From Flavobacteriaceae bacterium (lineage in GTDB: Bacteria; Bacteroidota; Bacteroidia; Flavobacteriales; Flavobacteriaceae), in the NCBI GenBank assembly GCA_030613745.1, contig JAUWLK010000004.1:1-25171 (forward strand): DNA of 25,171 nucleotides. Direction: 5' to 3'. The notes under the pieces were generated by a model. It did not search any database, was not told the origin of the DNA, and saw only the letters and a program-made list of their open reading frames with translations. The stretch's first letter is position 1. Each line of letters opens with the position of its first letter. Shown here in pieces: positions 6,858 to 15,219 of the stretch. The translations under genes were made by a program, and so were the position numbers.

Positions 6858-9800
6858 TTAAAAACTTGCCCTCAACTGAATAGTACCCGTATGGATTGTT
6901 TTAGAATTTTCAGATTTTCTTCCAAAATAATTCAAATTAATATCTAAATAAGAAGTTAGTCTTTTTTGCAGGTTAAGTAGCCATGTATAATTTGTTCCTG
7001 GTTGCAAACCTTCTAACATTTGAAATGCAACAGGTGAATTTGTATTCCCTTCAAATTCATTAAAATATAGATTTATATTGGTATTAATTGAGAAATTTTG
7101 TTTGTTAGCATATTGAAAGTTTGCACCAAAAACATGCATTCTTAAAATTTCATTTCCTGCTATTAGATTTTCTTTATTTTTATATTCATAGAAAGCTTCT
7201 AATCGAGAATTTTTACTGTACAAATACGAAATTTTAGGTTGAAAATTAACACTATTCAATTCATAATTCCTATTTGAATAACTATTTGATTTACTTATAT
7301 TTTCATTAAATCCTCCTTTAAAATCCAATAACCAATAATTACCAAATTTATGCAACAATTGAAATTGATGGGTAAGTAGTTTAACATCCTGATCTCCAAA
7401 AACAAAAACTGATTTTTTACGAGAATTTATAAAAGTATAAACTAAACTAAGTTTCTGCAATCCCTTATTAAAAAATAAGCTGTTTTTAAAATTCAAATCT
7501 AAACCCAATAATTTATCTTCGTCAATGTCAAAAGGGTTTAAATTTATTGAAGAATTATCTTTTTTAGTTTTTGTATCAATTAAAAAATAAGCTTGATTGC
7601 TAAAATGAGATAAAGTATTTTTCAATCCTTTTTCATTTTTCCATTGTCTTGCATTCAAATTAAATGATTGACTGAACTTATTCTGATTGGTTTTAATAAA
7701 ACTAATATTAGGGAGTAATACTCTAACGTATGTTGCTTGATCCTGAAATTGAGCTATCACAAATTCATCGAGTTCTTGTATTTCATTTTCATTAAAATCA
7801 ATCCATGTATAAAAACCCTTTCCCGGTTCTACTTCAATATATGTAAACTCTTGTTGTGGTAAATTACCTGTTTGAGTTTCGTAAAGAGTTTGTAAAGTAA
7901 TAAAATTATCAAACAATTTTTGCCGATAAGTTATCCGAGAGTTTAATGAGTTCTCATCATTAATATTTACATTTTTAACTGTTCTGTAATTTATAAATAA
8001 AGCCAGATCTGTATTCTTATTTTGAATTAATTTAGATCTTAAAAAATAAGTATTCTCTTTACTAGCATTTTGCATTTGTGAGATTTGTAAACTATCTGTA
8101 GAACGATAATTATAACCAAATTCTGTAAATATTCTGGTTGAATCTCCTACACCAAAATATCCTTCTATTTCTGAATATTTATGACTTAAATTAGTAAGGT
8201 TTTGTGTTATAATCTCTTTACGCTGATTATTTTCATAATTAAATTTAACTCCCAACCAACTCTTTGAAAAATTTTGAATTACAGTTGAATACCATCTATA
8301 AAAAATATTTTCTTCTAATAAATCTTCATTATTTAAAACACTTCCATTAATATAAATACTAGTTTTATTAAAAAGTAAATCCGCCTGAAAATTATGTCTA
8401 TTTCCTTTATAAAAATCACCCAATTGTAAATTTTCATATTGATAATTAACATTTCCAATACTATCATTTGCATAGTTTAGTGCACCTAATAAATATTGTT
8501 GTTTTTGATTATTTTGATTCAAAAAATTATTAATATTCCAATCTCGTGAAAATTCAATATTTCTATATCTTTCAATAGTTTGAAAATTTTTATCAATAAA
8601 TTCAAAATCTATTGTGCTTTTTAATTGCCATTTTTTATCAAGTATAATTTGTTTCCAGTTTATTTTAGATGCAAAACCTTTATTATTATCGTTATCAATG
8701 TTCGAATATAAATTTTGATCCTTATCACTAATTGCAATTTCAGAATAAAAATTCATTTTATCGTTTGGGTTATATTTTGCATCAAATGAAATTATTTGTA
8801 TTTTTTCTGGAGCAACCAACTGTATTACAGGCTCATAATTACCTTGTTTTATATTGTTTATTTCTAAAACATATTCATAAACTCTACCCGTTGCCAGTGT
8901 TGTTTGTATGATATAATTACCATTATTTTGACCAACATACGTAAAACTAACTTGGTATAAATCATCATTCGGGTCAATTGAATACACGAACCTTTCCTGA
9001 TTATTTTCTGTAACTTTTTTATATAAAATCTTATTTTCTGAATATGTAGCAGGAATTTCTGACGGCGCTACCATTTTGGATTTATCATCTCCTGCATCTG
9101 ACAAAATCTGTTTCTGTTCATCAGTTAAATCTTGCTGTACAGTTTTATTTTTAGAATCTGTTTCATTATAATATTTTACACCAATTTGTAATTTTTCAGA
9201 ATTAAATGTTGCCCCATCATAAGTTAAAAAACGAGTATAATTTCTATCGGCAATTTGATATTCAACAGTAAACCGTAAATTTGATGTTACAATATAAATT
9301 GTTGTAAAGGTTATTTCTCCTGTATTATAATCAACCATATAATCAAAATCCTCACCTCTTTTCAATAAAACTCCATTGGCATATACCCTTTCACTTCCAG
9401 AAACCATAAAAATAAATTGCTCATTTTCAGGGCCTAGAATTTTATACGGACCTTGATTTCCTTCCAACCCATTAAAATTGTAATTACTATATCTACCTCT
9501 AACCAATGCCCCTGATGCAAAAATTTTGGTTTGGGCATTGTCATGATCCAGCTTAGCATTAACAGAAATACCCGAAATCTTTTTCTGAAATTGCATAAAA
9601 TAACTATTTGTATTTGCCAAGTCAATATCACCAGCCCTTATTGACCAATTTTTACTAAACAACTCTATATATACTCTATCAAACTCATCTAATCTTTGCG
9701 TGTAACCGCCATCTTGCAAAGGGATTTCATTATCGGTTATCGAAGCCCTGATTCCAACATTTTTAGATAATTTTCCTTCAATTTGTAAATTAAAATTTGA

Positions 9801-10274
9801 ATTTACTACAGCATCTTGGTTGTTTCCTACAGTAACCCCTCTTGACAAACTACCACTTGTATGCAATCCGTCAAAAGGTTTAAAATATTTATTTTTATTA
9901 TTACTTTGATAACGGTATAATAATGCATCATCTGTTACTTGTGGCACTATTAAATTCTTGTCAAAAACAGTGTAAGATTTTGTTAAAAAATCTGGCAAAG
10001 CTTGATATTCTACTTTTATTTCATGTATAGAATCTTTAATAGATTTATTTAAAATAAGAAGTGCTTTTAAAAAATCAACCCTATAATGAATTGTGTCTAA
10101 TTCTTGATTATCAGCATTGTATATTTTAAAATAATAGGAATTAATACTAAGAGAATCCAATTGAATTGTATCATTCAATGTAGTAAACATTTTAGTTTTC
10201 ACACCATTAGGTTTATTTTGCCCATAAGCAACAAAACCTATTAAAATGGTAATAAAAACTAAAATATTCTTCAT
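6858..10274 (-). CDS. Very large outer-membrane beta-barrel protein, uncharacterised
   Basis: A 1138-residue protein of unknown function. Residues 1-18 are a signal peptide (MKNILVFITILIGFVAYG, cut before QN). Residues 141-205 contain SGSLSRGVTVGNNQDAVVNS and SITDNEIPLQDGGYTQ, and residues about 271-322 contain GNQGPYKILG, SGSERVYANGVLLKRGEDFD and YNTGEITF. These resemble segments I associate with SprA and other giant Bacteroidota outer-membrane proteins. The rest alternates hydrophobic and polar residues rich in aromatic and N residues, ending in a strand TGTIQLRASF, with a C-terminal F as in many barrel proteins. I infer an outer-membrane barrel with an N-terminal periplasmic part. SprA itself is about twice as long, so this is not SprA. 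An in-frame TTG at 10275-10277 precedes the ATG I chose. It stands alone, convergent with glyS. Confidence 0.8.
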   Translation of the reverse strand: MKNILVFITILIGFVAYGQNKPNGVKTKMFTTLNDTIQLDSLSINSYYFKIYNADNQELDTIHYRVDFLKALLILNKSIKDSIHEIKVEYQALPDFLTKSYTVFDKNLIVPQVTDDALLYRYQSNNKNKYFKPFDGLHTSGSLSRGVTVGNNQDAVVNSNFNLQIEGKLSKNVGIRASITDNEIPLQDGGYTQRLDEFDRVYIELFSKNWSIRAGDIDLANTNSYFMQFQKKISGISVNAKLDHDNAQTKIFASGALVRGRYSNYNFNGLEGNQGPYKILGPENEQFIFMVSGSERVYANGVLLKRGEDFDYMVDYNTGEITFTTIYIVTSNLRFTVEYQIADRNYTRFLTYDGATFNSEKLQIGVKYYNETDSKNKTVQQDLTDEQKQILSDAGDDKSKMVAPSEIPATYSENKILYKKVTENNQERFVYSIDPNDDLYQVSFTYVGQNNGNYIIQTTLATGRVYEYVLEINNIKQGNYEPVIQLVAPEKIQIISFDAKYNPNDKMNFYSEIAISDKDQNLYSNIDNDNNKGFASKINWKQIILDKKWQLKSTIDFEFIDKNFQTIERYRNIEFSRDWNINNFLNQNNQKQQYLLGALNYANDSIGNVNYQYENLQLGDFYKGNRHNFQADLLFNKTSIYINGSVLNNEDLLEENIFYRWYSTVIQNFSKSWLGVKFNYENNQRKEIITQNLTNLSHKYSEIEGYFGVGDSTRIFTEFGYNYRSTDSLQISQMQNASKENTYFLRSKLIQNKNTDLALFINYRTVKNVNINDENSLNSRITYRQKLFDNFITLQTLYETQTGNLPQQEFTYIEVEPGKGFYTWIDFNENEIQELDEFVIAQFQDQATYVRVLLPNISFIKTNQNKFSQSFNLNARQWKNEKGLKNTLSHFSNQAYFLIDTKTKKDNSSINLNPFDIDEDKLLGLDLNFKNSLFFNKGLQKLSLVYTFINSRKKSVFVFGDQDVKLLTHQFQLLHKFGNYWLLDFKGGFNENISKSNSYSNRNYELNSVNFQPKISYLYSKNSRLEAFYEYKNKENLIAGNEILRMHVFGANFQYANKQNFSINTNINLYFNEFEGNTNSPVAFQMLEGLQPGTNYTWLLNLQKRLTSYLDINLNYFGRKSENSKTIHTGTIQLRASF

Positions 10275-10295
10275 CAAAACTATTTAAAGAGTTAA

Positions 10296-10303
10296 CAAAA
10301 ATA
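10296..10303 (-). promoter_or_regulatory. -7 promoter box for the large outer-membrane protein gene
   Basis: On the minus strand it reads TATTTTTG, matching TAnnTTTG, 21 bases before the ATG at 10274. No clear -33 TTG is present. The position relative to the start favours the ATG over the adjoining TTG. Confidence 0.4.
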
Positions 10304-10337
10304 GAGGAAAATATTTAGGCATAAAATAAAAATTTCT

Positions 10338-10387
10338 TGAAACCAACTATCTCCAAGGCAAGCCATAGGAGTATTTCGCTGGTTTCA
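10338..10387. repeat. Degenerate inverted-repeat element in the ogt/outer-membrane gene spacer
   Basis: TGAAACCA (10338-10345) and TGGTTTCA (10380-10387) are perfect inverted 8-mers. Between them lies a smaller inverted pair, CTCC (10351-10354) and GGAG (10368-10371), around the core AAGGCAAGCC. The same core, GGCAAGCC, recurs at 10489-10496 in the second palindrome of this spacer. It is more GC-rich than its surroundings and I see no coding potential. It looks like a decayed member of an intergenic palindromic repeat family. Confidence 0.4.
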
Positions 10388-10449
10388 TACTCAATCAATT
10401 TGAGCACATGCTTTAACATGAATGTCAAAAACCGAAATTTATTATTTAG

Positions 10450-10466
10450 ATCCCCTTTTCGGGGAT
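10450..10466. repeat. Short REP-like palindrome
   Basis: ATCCCC (10450-10455), loop TTTTC, GGGGAT (10461-10466), followed by GACA. On the minus strand this is TGTC-ATCCCC-GAAAA-GGGGAT-CT, the style of palindrome found dispersed between genes in many bacterial genomes. It could also add a stem behind ogt. Copy number elsewhere in the genome cannot be seen here. Confidence 0.45.
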
Positions 10467-10482
10467 GACATTTCAGTGGTTA

Positions 10483-10502
10483 CCTCGAGGCAAGCCTCAA
10501 GG
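10483..10502. repeat. Imperfect 20-base palindrome just after ogt
   Basis: CCTCGAGGCAAGCCTCAAGG folds as CCT, one mismatch, GAGGC, a two-base AA centre, GCCTC, one mismatch, AGG. It ends 12 bases from the ogt stop on the minus strand. A run of five T and a TTTTTGATTA stretch lie on the ogt side, so it is not a canonical terminator for ogt (the T-run precedes the stem). It shares GGCAAGCC with the element at 10338-10387. Confidence 0.45.
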
Positions 10503-10514
10503 AATTCTTTTTGA

Positions 10515-10994
10515 TTAAAACAAAGAAGTTTGTTTCGTTGGGTTTTCATGCTCTAATAACCATTTTTTTCGCCAAAGTCCGCCTGCATAACCAGTTAATG
10601 AACCATCACTACCAATTACTCTATGACAAGGAATAATAATCCATAAGGGATTTTTACCATTTGCTGAAGCTATGGCTCGAATTGCTTTCACATTACCCAT
10701 TTTTTTTGATTGATCTAAATACGATATTGTTTTGCCATATGGAATTCGTTGTAATTCATTCCAAACTTTTTTCTGAAAACCAGATCCTTGTGGGTTTAAT
10801 TTTAAATTAAATGAAATTCTCTTATTTTGAAAATATTCATCCAACTGATGCACACAGTCCTTTAAAGATTTTGGGATGTTTGAAGTTGGTGATATTTCTT
10901 CATCTATTACTGAAACGGAAATAATTCCATCATCATTTCCAATAATTTTAGCCGTACCTATTGGAGTATTAAAAAATATAATATCTTGATTCAT
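10515..10994 (-). CDS. ogt: Methylated-DNA--[protein]-cysteine S-methyltransferase
   Basis: A 159-residue O6-alkylguanine-DNA alkyltransferase. It repairs O6-methylguanine by moving the alkyl group irreversibly to its own cysteine. The active site PCHRV is at 122-126 with C123 as acceptor, followed by GSDGSLTGYAGGLWRKKWLL, as expected. The helix-turn-helix part with RIPYGKTISYLD and the arginine finger in RAIASANGKNP precede it. The length fits the short form without the Ada N-terminal domain, so it is repair only and not the adaptive-response regulator. The ATG at 10994 is 21 bases from the tatD stop, so the two are probably co-transcribed. I use ogt; ada-type naming would be misleading. Confidence 0.93.
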   Translation of the reverse strand: MNQDIIFFNTPIGTAKIIGNDDGIISVSVIDEEISPTSNIPKSLKDCVHQLDEYFQNKRISFNLKLNPQGSGFQKKVWNELQRIPYGKTISYLDQSKKMGNVKAIRAIASANGKNPLWIIIPCHRVIGSDGSLTGYAGGLWRKKWLLEHENPTKQTSLF

Positions 10995-11015
10995 TTTAAT
11001 AGAATTAAAAAATTA

Positions 11016-11783
11016 TCAAATACCAAAAACATCTTTAGAGTTTTGTGTGGTTATTTTGGCAATTTCTTGAGATCTTAGTTTATAAATATCTACTAATTTA
11101 TCCAAAATATTTAAAATATAACTACTTTCATTTCTTTTTCCACGATAAGGAGTTGGAGCCAAATAAGGTGAATCTGTTTCTAATACAATATTTTTTAAAG
11201 GAATTTCATTCAAAAATTGATTAATTTTTCCATTTTTAAAAGTTACTACACCGCCAATTCCTAATTTCATTCCATAAGAAATTGCTTGCTTGGCTTGATC
11301 TAAATTACCCGTAAAACAATGAAATATTCCAAAAAGCTCATCAGATTTTTCTTCTTCTAAAATTTCAAATATTTCATCAAAAGCCTCTCTGCAGTGAATT
11401 ACAATGGGTAAGTTATTTTCTTTAGCCCAAGCTATTTGTATTTTAAAAGCATCTTGTTGTTTTTGTAAAAAAGATTTATCCCAATACAAATCAATTCCTA
11501 TTTCACCAACAGCATAAAATTTTCTCTCTTTTAAAAATTTTCTTACAACTTCCAGTTCTTCTCTAAAATTTTCTTTTACATGGGTAGGATGCAATCCTGT
11601 CATCAAAAAAATATTGTCTGGAAATTGTTTTTCCAATGCAAACATAGCTGGATAGTATGTTGAGTCAATTGCCGGTATAAAAAATCGCGTAATTTTATTA
11701 TCAATCGCTCTTTGAATTACTTCAACTCTATCATCGTCAAATTGTTCAACATATAAATGCGTATGTGTATCTGTTAAAATCAT
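11016..11783 (-). CDS. tatD: TatD-family metal-dependent deoxyribonuclease
   Basis: A 255-residue TatD-family amidohydrolase-fold protein of the cytoplasm, a family of metal-dependent DNA hydrolases linked to DNA quality control. All usual metal ligands are present: HTH at H7 and H9, E94 in VGEIGIDLY, H130 in IVIHCREA, H155 in FHCFTG, and D204 in LETDSPYLAP. The length is typical. The ATG at 11783 is required because the HxH motif begins at residue 7. It is upstream of ogt with a 21-base gap, which puts two DNA-repair genes together. A TATATTTG box sits only 4 bases from the ATG, so the transcript may be leaderless. Close paralogues (YcfH, YjjV) share these motifs, so the exact orthologue is uncertain. 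Confidence 0.93.
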   Translation of the reverse strand: MILTDTHTHLYVEQFDDDRVEVIQRAIDNKITRFFIPAIDSTYYPAMFALEKQFPDNIFLMTGLHPTHVKENFREELEVVRKFLKERKFYAVGEIGIDLYWDKSFLQKQQDAFKIQIAWAKENNLPIVIHCREAFDEIFEILEEEKSDELFGIFHCFTGNLDQAKQAISYGMKLGIGGVVTFKNGKINQFLNEIPLKNIVLETDSPYLAPTPYRGKRNESSYILNILDKLVDIYKLRSQEIAKITTQNSKDVFGI

Positions 11784-11787
11784 TTTA

Positions 11788-11795
11788 CAAATATA
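11788..11795 (-). promoter_or_regulatory. -7 box abutting the tatD start
   Basis: On the minus strand it reads TATATTTG, a full TAnnTTTG match, only 4 bases before the ATG. If used, transcription would begin at or next to the start codon. No -33 TTG stands out, so chance in AT-rich DNA remains possible. Confidence 0.35.
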
Positions 11796-11926
11796 ATATA
11801 GATTAAAAATAATAGAAAAATATTATTTAATAAAATTCTTAAAAATGTTAAAAAATTATCTATCCTTCAACCAAATATTCAATCAAAACAATTATATTTA
11901 TCGACTAGAAATTATTATATCGAATA

Positions 11927-12265
11927 ATGAAAATATATCATAATGCTAGATGTAGTAAAAGCAGACAAGGTTTGGCTTTATTACAAGATTCAAACAAAGA
12001 TTTTGAAATTATCGAATATTTAAAAACTCCTCTTTCTGAAAAGGAACTTACAGATATTATTGATAAACTTCAAATTGAACCAATAGAATTGGTTCGTAAA
12101 AATGAAGCCATTTGGAAAGAAAAATACAAAGGCAAAAACCTTAGTAATAAACAAATTATCAATGCTATGGTCGAAAACCCTAAACTAATTGAAAGACCTA
12201 TAGTTGTTAATGGTGATTTAGCAGTAATTGGCCGCCCTCTAGATAAAATAGTTTCTATTATATAA
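11927..12265 (+). CDS. ArsC-family reductase (glutaredoxin-type arsenate reductase-like)
   Basis: A 112-residue thioredoxin-fold protein of the ArsC/Spx/YfgD group. The N-terminal IYHNARCSKSR carries the catalytic cysteine C9, and three arginines match the spacing of the E. coli ArsC anion-binding residues: R57 in LVRKNE, R90 in ERPIVV and R103 in IGRP (33 and 13 residues apart, against 34 and 13). This supports reductase chemistry, with glutathione or glutaredoxin-like partners in the cytoplasm. No arsenical pump, ArsR regulator or other resistance gene is nearby, so a YfgD-like general role is as likely as arsenate detoxification, and I give no symbol. The ATG at 11927 follows a near-consensus TATATTTA. 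It stands between divergent tatD and the first outer-membrane receptor gene. Confidence 0.88.
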   Translation: MKIYHNARCSKSRQGLALLQDSNKDFEIIEYLKTPLSEKELTDIIDKLQIEPIELVRKNEAIWKEKYKGKNLSNKQIINAMVENPKLIERPIVVNGDLAVIGRPLDKIVSII

Positions 12266-12408
12266 ATGTGAATACTCATCCAAAATGCCTATTTACAATG
12301 ATTTACATTAATTTCTAATGGTTTATAGTTATGTCAAAAAATACCTAGAAACCACTATTTAATATTAAAATGTAAATAAATATTTTAATGGTTTATTTTT
12401 TGTATGAA

Positions 12409-14841
12409 ATGAAATTATTATTTGCGTTAATAATTAGCCTCTTTTCCCTCACCGTATTTGGTCAACAAACTAATGGAAATTTAGTCATAACCGGTATTGT
12501 TTATGATACTGATACACATACCCCTTTACAATTTGTAACTATTACTCTTCAAGATACAATCACCAAAGAATTTACAGGTGATATTACAAATAAAAAAGGA
12601 GAATTTAAACTAAGTGTTCCAAAAGGTAAATATTACTTTATCGCTGAATCTTTATCATTCAGTCCATTTATTATCAACTTATTAAATATTGATCAGGATA
12701 TTGAATTAGGAGTAATTGAACTAAATCAAACTTTTGAAGAATTAAACGAGGTTGAAATTGTTGCTAAAAACAAATTGGTTGATTATAAATTTGCTAAGAA
12801 AATTTATAATGCATCAAAAGATATTGCAAATATAGGAGGAAATGCTGTTACTGTTTTAGAAAACACGCCTTCTGTAAGAGTTGACCAACAAGGTAATATT
12901 ACTGTAAGAGGAAATACAGCTACAGTATTAGTAAATGGAAGACCTTATGGCGGTTTGAAAAGTAATGCAGATGTATTGAGTTTAATTCCGGCTAATTCTA
13001 TAGACAAAGTTGAAATTCTTACACGATCAGCAAAATACGAAGCTGAAGGAGGTGGTGGTATATTGAATATTATCATGAAAAATGGTAAACGAGAAGGGTA
13101 TAATGGTACTATTGAAATTCATGGAGGAATTCCAGATAATGATGGAATATCCTCATTTTTAAATTTAAAAACCAGTAAACTAAATGTATTCTCAACGGCT
13201 AGTTTTAATCATACTGTTAGAATTAAAGACACAAAAATTGATCAAATATTTTTAGATGATAACCAAGATCCTTTTGGAAATTTTAATGAAGATAGAACTG
13301 ACAATCGGCAAAGAAATAGTGTATTACTCAACATAGGAAGTGATTTCTATATTGATGATAAAAATACATTAACAACTTCTTTGTTATATTCGAGTTCTAA
13401 TAAAAATTATGATTCTGAACTATATATTAATGATTATCAACCTATTGATAATTTAATTAAATCATCTTTTAGAGATGTAGATGATAATACTGATGAACAA
13501 TTGATTGAAGCCTTTGCAAGTTTTACAACTATTTTTGATAAAGATGAACATAAATTATCTTTCAATTTGAATTACAATAAAAACACTTCAAATAATAGCA
13601 CTTTTATTACAGACATTGAATCCTTTCTTAATTCTGATTCAAATAGTCAAAGATCAATCAAAAATCAATTTGTAAACAACTATTATTTTCAAATTGATTA
13701 TACTTTACCTTTGAAAAATAATGCCTTATTTGAAGCTGGTCATAGATCAAATTTCAGAATTTATGAAAATGATTTTGCTGTTAGTCAATTAAATAAAATA
13801 TCCCAGCTTTATGAGCCTTTACTCGCTTATAGTAATAAAATTAAATACGATGAAAACATATTTTCTTTTTATGCAAATTATAGTAAAGAATATGAAAACA
13901 TCAGTTTTTCAGTTGGATTACGAACAGAAATCTCAAAAACAGAGATTAGTGAATTAAACAATAATAATAAAATAACAAATAATTATACAGATATTTTTCC
14001 TTCTGCATTACTTAGCTATACTTTTGAAAATAACAGTACACTTTCTGCCAGTTACGATCATTTTATTGACCGGCCAAGAATTAATCAATTAAACCCTTTT
14101 GATTCATTTACTGATGAAAGATTTATTTTGGTTGGTAATCCATATTTAAAACCATACTACACCAACTTTCTATTATTAGAATACCATGTAGATTTTGAAA
14201 AGCTTTCCTTAAATACAGCTCTATTCTATTCAAATTCAACAGATAGAATATTCAATATCTTAGAAAAAACAAATAATCAAACTGAAGATGGGTTTGATAT
14301 TTACAGGCGAATACCTATCAACAACGGAACTTTAAACTATACTGGGTTAGAACTTGAGTTAAGATACTCTCCCACAAAACAAATAAGATTGATTGGCTTT
14401 ATAAGCCCCTATTATGCAGATTTATCAGAAACCAAAGAAAATTTATACGATTATAATGATATTATTTATTATGGAAGGATTGCTGCTTTATTAAAATTCA
14501 GTAATACATTCAGATTTCAAATTTCTCACGAATACCAAAGTCCTAAAAAAACAGCTATTACCGAATTAGGTACATATCAATTTACTAATATAACTGCAAG
14601 CAAAGATTTATTTGAAGGAAAATCAACACTTACATTTAAAATAAGTGATGTATTTCATAAAAGAAAAGCTTATTATGAGTCATTGGAAGCTAATGCAATA
14701 ACAAATAGAACAGCAGTTTTTGATACCCAATATTTATTATCCTTTACTTATAGATTTAATAAAGCTAGTAAACGTAATTCTAATAATAGAACCAAAGACA
14801 TCGATAAAAATATCTTTGAAATTCAAGAAAATTTCAAATAA
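12409..14841 (+). CDS. Outer-membrane beta-barrel receptor, TonB-dependent-like (copy 1)
   Basis: An 810-residue outer-membrane protein. Residues 1-19 are a signal peptide (MKLLFALIISLFSLTVFGQ). Residues about 24-108 form a carboxypeptidase-regulatory-like beta-sandwich (ITGIVYDTDTHTPLQFVTIT). Residues about 125-225 form a plug-like domain (GNITVRGNTATVLVNGRP, KVEILTRSAKYEAEGGGGIL), and the rest is a barrel with a charged C-terminal tail. The family is thought to import or bind substrates in a TonB-dependent way; the substrate is unknown. There is no SusD-like partner or degradative enzyme nearby, so it is not a classical polysaccharide locus. I start at 12409 because the upstream in-frame ATG at 12388 adds MVYFLYE, which spoils the signal peptide. 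It is paralogous to the gene at 15220 and ends in a strong terminator. Confidence 0.85.
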   Translation: MKLLFALIISLFSLTVFGQQTNGNLVITGIVYDTDTHTPLQFVTITLQDTITKEFTGDITNKKGEFKLSVPKGKYYFIAESLSFSPFIINLLNIDQDIELGVIELNQTFEELNEVEIVAKNKLVDYKFAKKIYNASKDIANIGGNAVTVLENTPSVRVDQQGNITVRGNTATVLVNGRPYGGLKSNADVLSLIPANSIDKVEILTRSAKYEAEGGGGILNIIMKNGKREGYNGTIEIHGGIPDNDGISSFLNLKTSKLNVFSTASFNHTVRIKDTKIDQIFLDDNQDPFGNFNEDRTDNRQRNSVLLNIGSDFYIDDKNTLTTSLLYSSSNKNYDSELYINDYQPIDNLIKSSFRDVDDNTDEQLIEAFASFTTIFDKDEHKLSFNLNYNKNTSNNSTFITDIESFLNSDSNSQRSIKNQFVNNYYFQIDYTLPLKNNALFEAGHRSNFRIYENDFAVSQLNKISQLYEPLLAYSNKIKYDENIFSFYANYSKEYENISFSVGLRTEISKTEISELNNNNKITNNYTDIFPSALLSYTFENNSTLSASYDHFIDRPRINQLNPFDSFTDERFILVGNPYLKPYYTNFLLLEYHVDFEKLSLNTALFYSNSTDRIFNILEKTNNQTEDGFDIYRRIPINNGTLNYTGLELELRYSPTKQIRLIGFISPYYADLSETKENLYDYNDIIYYGRIAALLKFSNTFRFQISHEYQSPKKTAITELGTYQFTNITASKDLFEGKSTLTFKISDVFHKRKAYYESLEANAITNRTAVFDTQYLLSFTYRFNKASKRNSNNRTKDIDKNIFEIQENFK

Positions 14842-14869
14842 AAAAAGGTTGGTAAAATACCAACCTTTT
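14840..14869. terminator. Bidirectional terminator between receptor copy 1 and the small membrane protein
   Basis: A perfect 12-bp stem, AAAAGGTTGGTA at 14843-14854 and its complement at 14858-14869, surrounds an AAA loop. On the minus strand it is followed by seven T (14846-14840), and on the plus strand the stem itself ends in four T. It overlaps the stop codon of the plus-strand gene and lies 21 bases past the stop of the minus-strand gene, so it serves both. Confidence 0.88.
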
Positions 14870-14890
14870 AAAATATTATATCTATTTATT

Positions 14891-15055
14891 TTAAGACTTC
14901 GCTTTTTTAGCTTCTCTTTTTAATTTCCAATTTTCAATCAAATTACCAAATAACCAATATGGAACAACATACATTAATAAAAATAACATTAACCAAAAAC
15001 CCATTGTAAAAACGGTTAAGAAAATTAAAAATCCTAAAAATTGTTGAATTTCCAT
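14891..15055 (-). CDS. Small hydrophobic membrane protein, unknown
   Basis: A 54-residue protein with no family I recognise. Residues 6-40 are almost entirely hydrophobic (from FLGFLIFLTVFTMGFW through PYWLFGNLI), enough for one long or two short transmembrane helices with P32 near the turn, and residues 41-54 are a basic tail (ENWKLKREAKKAKS) expected on the cytoplasmic side. An in-frame TTG at 15080-15082 would add nine residues, but that TTG is the last part of a TATTTTTG promoter box, so I use the ATG at 15055, which leaves 24 bases after the box. It sits on the opposite strand between two paralogous receptor genes and shares a terminator with the first. Function unknown. Confidence 0.6.
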   Translation of the reverse strand: MEIQQFLGFLIFLTVFTMGFWLMLFLLMYVVPYWLFGNLIENWKLKREAKKAKS

Positions 15056-15079
15056 AAATATTGCTTTGAATAATTTCTT

Positions 15080-15087
15080 CAAAAATA
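15080..15087 (-). promoter_or_regulatory. -7 promoter box for the small membrane protein
   Basis: On the minus strand it reads TATTTTTG, matching TAnnTTTG, 24 bases before the ATG at 15055. It overlaps the alternative TTG start, which argues against that start. No clear -33 element. Confidence 0.4.
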
Positions 15088-15219
15088 ATATTTTATTTTT
15101 AAAACTGCTATTAAAAATCTGATTTTTTTCTATTTACAATTAACAAAGTTTTAACACAAACCCTGTTAAACTAAAATACCTTGTGCTTGTCTAAAAAAAA
15201 TAATCTTTAAGTTATTTTA

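Noticed and set aside
11927..12265. Arsenic-resistance locus
   Set aside because: The ArsC-like protein has the right cysteine and arginines, but no ArsR, arsenical pump or other resistance gene is adjacent, so an arsenic operon is not supported.
12388..12408. Upstream ATG giving a seven-residue longer first receptor
   Set aside because: The added MVYFLYE would place an acidic residue and bulky aromatics before the basic start of the signal peptide; MKLLFALIISLFSLTVFGQ is a textbook signal sequence on its own.
14720..14923. Plus-strand 67-codon ORF overlapping the end of receptor copy 1
   Set aside because: It is a frame-shifted shadow that runs through the stem of a strong terminator; composition is I/L/K-rich with no domain.
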